Positions 63,084 to 64,000 of a DNA stretch of 64,000 nucleotides are shown piece by piece. Source of the stretch: Microbacterium terrae. GTDB taxonomy: Bacteria; Actinomycetota; Actinomycetes; Actinomycetales; Microbacteriaceae. The translations under genes and the position numbers were made by a program. The notes beneath the pieces were generated by a model. The model worked only from the letters and a program-made list of their open reading frames with translations. It did not search any database and was not told the origin of the DNA. The stretch is taken from contig NZ_JAFDSS010000001.1 of assembly GCF_017831975.1 (NCBI RefSeq), forward strand, positions 682,001 to 746,000. The letters are read 5' to 3'. Position 1 is the stretch's first letter; each line of letters starts with the position of its first letter.

Positions 63084-64000
63084 ATGGGCTTCGACAATCC
63101 CTCCGTGCCGTGGTCGGAGATGGAGCGGCTGCTCAGCGACCGGCGCCGTCCCGGCGGACCACCGGCCGGTGCCGACGGCGGCGACAGCCCCGCGTGGTCG
63201 CACAAGCGCACGCCCTACGTGGCGCCGCCGATCGAGCGCCCGGCCGAGGCGATCCCGTACGCCGAGCTGCACGCGCATTCGTCGTTCTCGTTCCTCGACG
63301 GGGCGTCGTCACCCGAAGAGCTCGCCGAAGAGGCGGAGCGACTGGGGCTGCATGCCCTCGCCATCACCGATCACGACGGCTTCTACGGCATCGTGCGCTT
63401 CGCCGAGGCTGCCGAGAATCTGGCGCTTCGCACGGTGTTCGGCGCGGAGCTCTCGCTCGGGCATCTCGATCTGTCGCCGACGCCGGCTCGCCGCGGCGAG
63501 GCCGACCCGATCGGGTCCCACCTGCTCGTGCTCGCCCGCGGGGAGGAGGGCTATCACCGCCTGGCATCCGTCCTCACCCATGCGCAGCTGCGCGGCGCCG
63601 AGAAGGGGCGCCCGAGCTACGACCTCGACGAGCTGGCAGAGCTCGGCCGTGACCACTTCGCCGTGCTGACCGGCTGCCGCAAAGGAGCTGTGCGCCGTGC
63701 GCTGGCCGAGGCGGGGGCGGATGCCGCGGGGCGCGAGATCGACCGGCTCGTCGGGCTGTTCGGCGCCGAGGCCGTCAACGTCGAGCTCGTCGATCACGGC
63801 AACCCGCTCGACACCCGCGACAACGACGCGCTCGCCGCGCTCGCGCGCGAACGCGGACTGCCGGTGGTGGCCACCAACAACGTGCACTACGCCGCACCCG
63901 AGCGGCGGCTCCTCGCGGCGGCGGTCGCCGCCGTGCGCGCGAACCGCAGCCTCGACGAGCTCGACGGCTGGCTCCCCTCGCACGCGGCGGCGCATCTGCG
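63084..64000 (+). CDS. dnaE2: error-prone DNA polymerase DnaE2 (3' end outside window)
   Basis: The first 305 codons of a C-family polymerase. An N-terminal leader (about 1-58) is followed by the PHP domain: AELHAHSSFSFLDGASSPEE and ITDHDGFYGIV. Full DnaE2 proteins are about 1,050-1,150 residues. ATG 63084 has GGAG 8-9 nt upstream and comes 162 bases after imuB. The operon repeat lies between. DnaE2 performs the lesion bypass of the ImuA'/ImuB system. Confidence 0.92.
   Translation, partial: MGFDNPSVPWSEMERLLSDRRRPGGPPAGADGGDSPAWSHKRTPYVAPPIERPAEAIPYAELHAHSSFSFLDGASSPEELAEEAERLGLHALAITDHDGFYGIVRFAEAAENLALRTVFGAELSLGHLDLSPTPARRGEADPIGSHLLVLARGEEGYHRLASVLTHAQLRGAEKGRPSYDLDELAELGRDHFAVLTGCRKGAVRRALAEAGADAAGREIDRLVGLFGAEAVNVELVDHGNPLDTRDNDALAALARERGLPVVATNNVHYAAPERRLLAAAVAAVRANRSLDELDGWLPSHAAAHL

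Overview
This is a gene-dense, very GC-rich stretch of actinobacterial chromosome. Codon use is strongly G/C at the third position, and GTG and TTG starts are common. Many genes have a TANNNT -10 box about 6 nt in front of the start codon, with no room for a Shine-Dalgarno site (leaderless mRNAs). The gene content points to Microbacteriaceae, most like Microbacterium: a fused ispDF, DUF3027, DUF3263, DUF4032, GlnR, FolP2 and ImuA'/ImuB/DnaE2. The genus is inferred from family knowledge; no database search was run. I see no rRNA, insertion sequence, prophage or CRISPR array.

Layout. (1) 1-4.8 kb: the 3' part of a Pls-type (epsilon-poly-L-lysine-synthetase-like) membrane NRPS, an overlapping M1 metallopeptidase, and a convergent Sfp-type phosphopantetheinyl transferase that could activate the NRPS carrier domain. 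(2) 4.8-8.7 kb: MutT1-like NUDIX/phosphatase, polyphosphate kinase and GlnR, all on the minus strand. (3) 8.8-13 kb: two small membrane proteins, nitrobindin-like FABP, YgfZ, a FUSC membrane protein and a methyltransferase. (4) 13-23.4 kb: a housekeeping block with the same order as mycobacteria in two pieces (gpmA-phoU-senX3-regX3 and carD-ispDF-cysS-rlmB), with a lipoprotein, a GNAT and an EamA transporter inserted. (5) 23.4-32 kb: NAD(P)-binding protein, DUF4032 kinase-like protein, MsmK-type sugar ATPase, a DsbA-fold protein lacking CXXC, tRNA-Thr(TGT), a DUF606-type transporter, nitroreductase-msrB, DUF2332, DUF3263, a LytR_C protein and a cold-shock gene. (6) 32-34.4 kb: groEL under two CIRCE operators, and an orphan WXG100 gene. 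(7) 34.5-41 kb: a two-component system, FAD oxidoreductase-folP2-RibD-like reductase, and a TetR/SRPBCC divergent pair with tandem operators. (8) 41-46 kb: XPB helicase and its conserved partner, a cold-shock protein and DUF3027. (9) 46-55 kb: a GH3 glycosidase plus a complete oligopeptide-type ABC transporter under a divergent TetR regulator, most likely oligosaccharide (beta-glucoside) uptake. (10) 55-60.5 kb: serC, an APH-like kinase, ideR, an M23 peptidase behind a structured leader, a terminated small-RNA/leader-peptide locus, HNH nuclease and isochorismatase. (11) 60.5-64 kb: a LexA-boxed imuA'-imuB-dnaE2 mutagenesis cassette, with dnaE2 cut by the window end.

Most regions are core functions. 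The less ordinary points are the structured leader of the M23 gene, the 36-codon ORF that ends inside an intrinsic terminator, the FolP2/RibD-like pair, the sensor kinase with no standard start codon and a proline-rich insert, the twin operator of the TetR/SRPBCC pair, and a GAGCGAGCGCAGCGAGAC repeat family.
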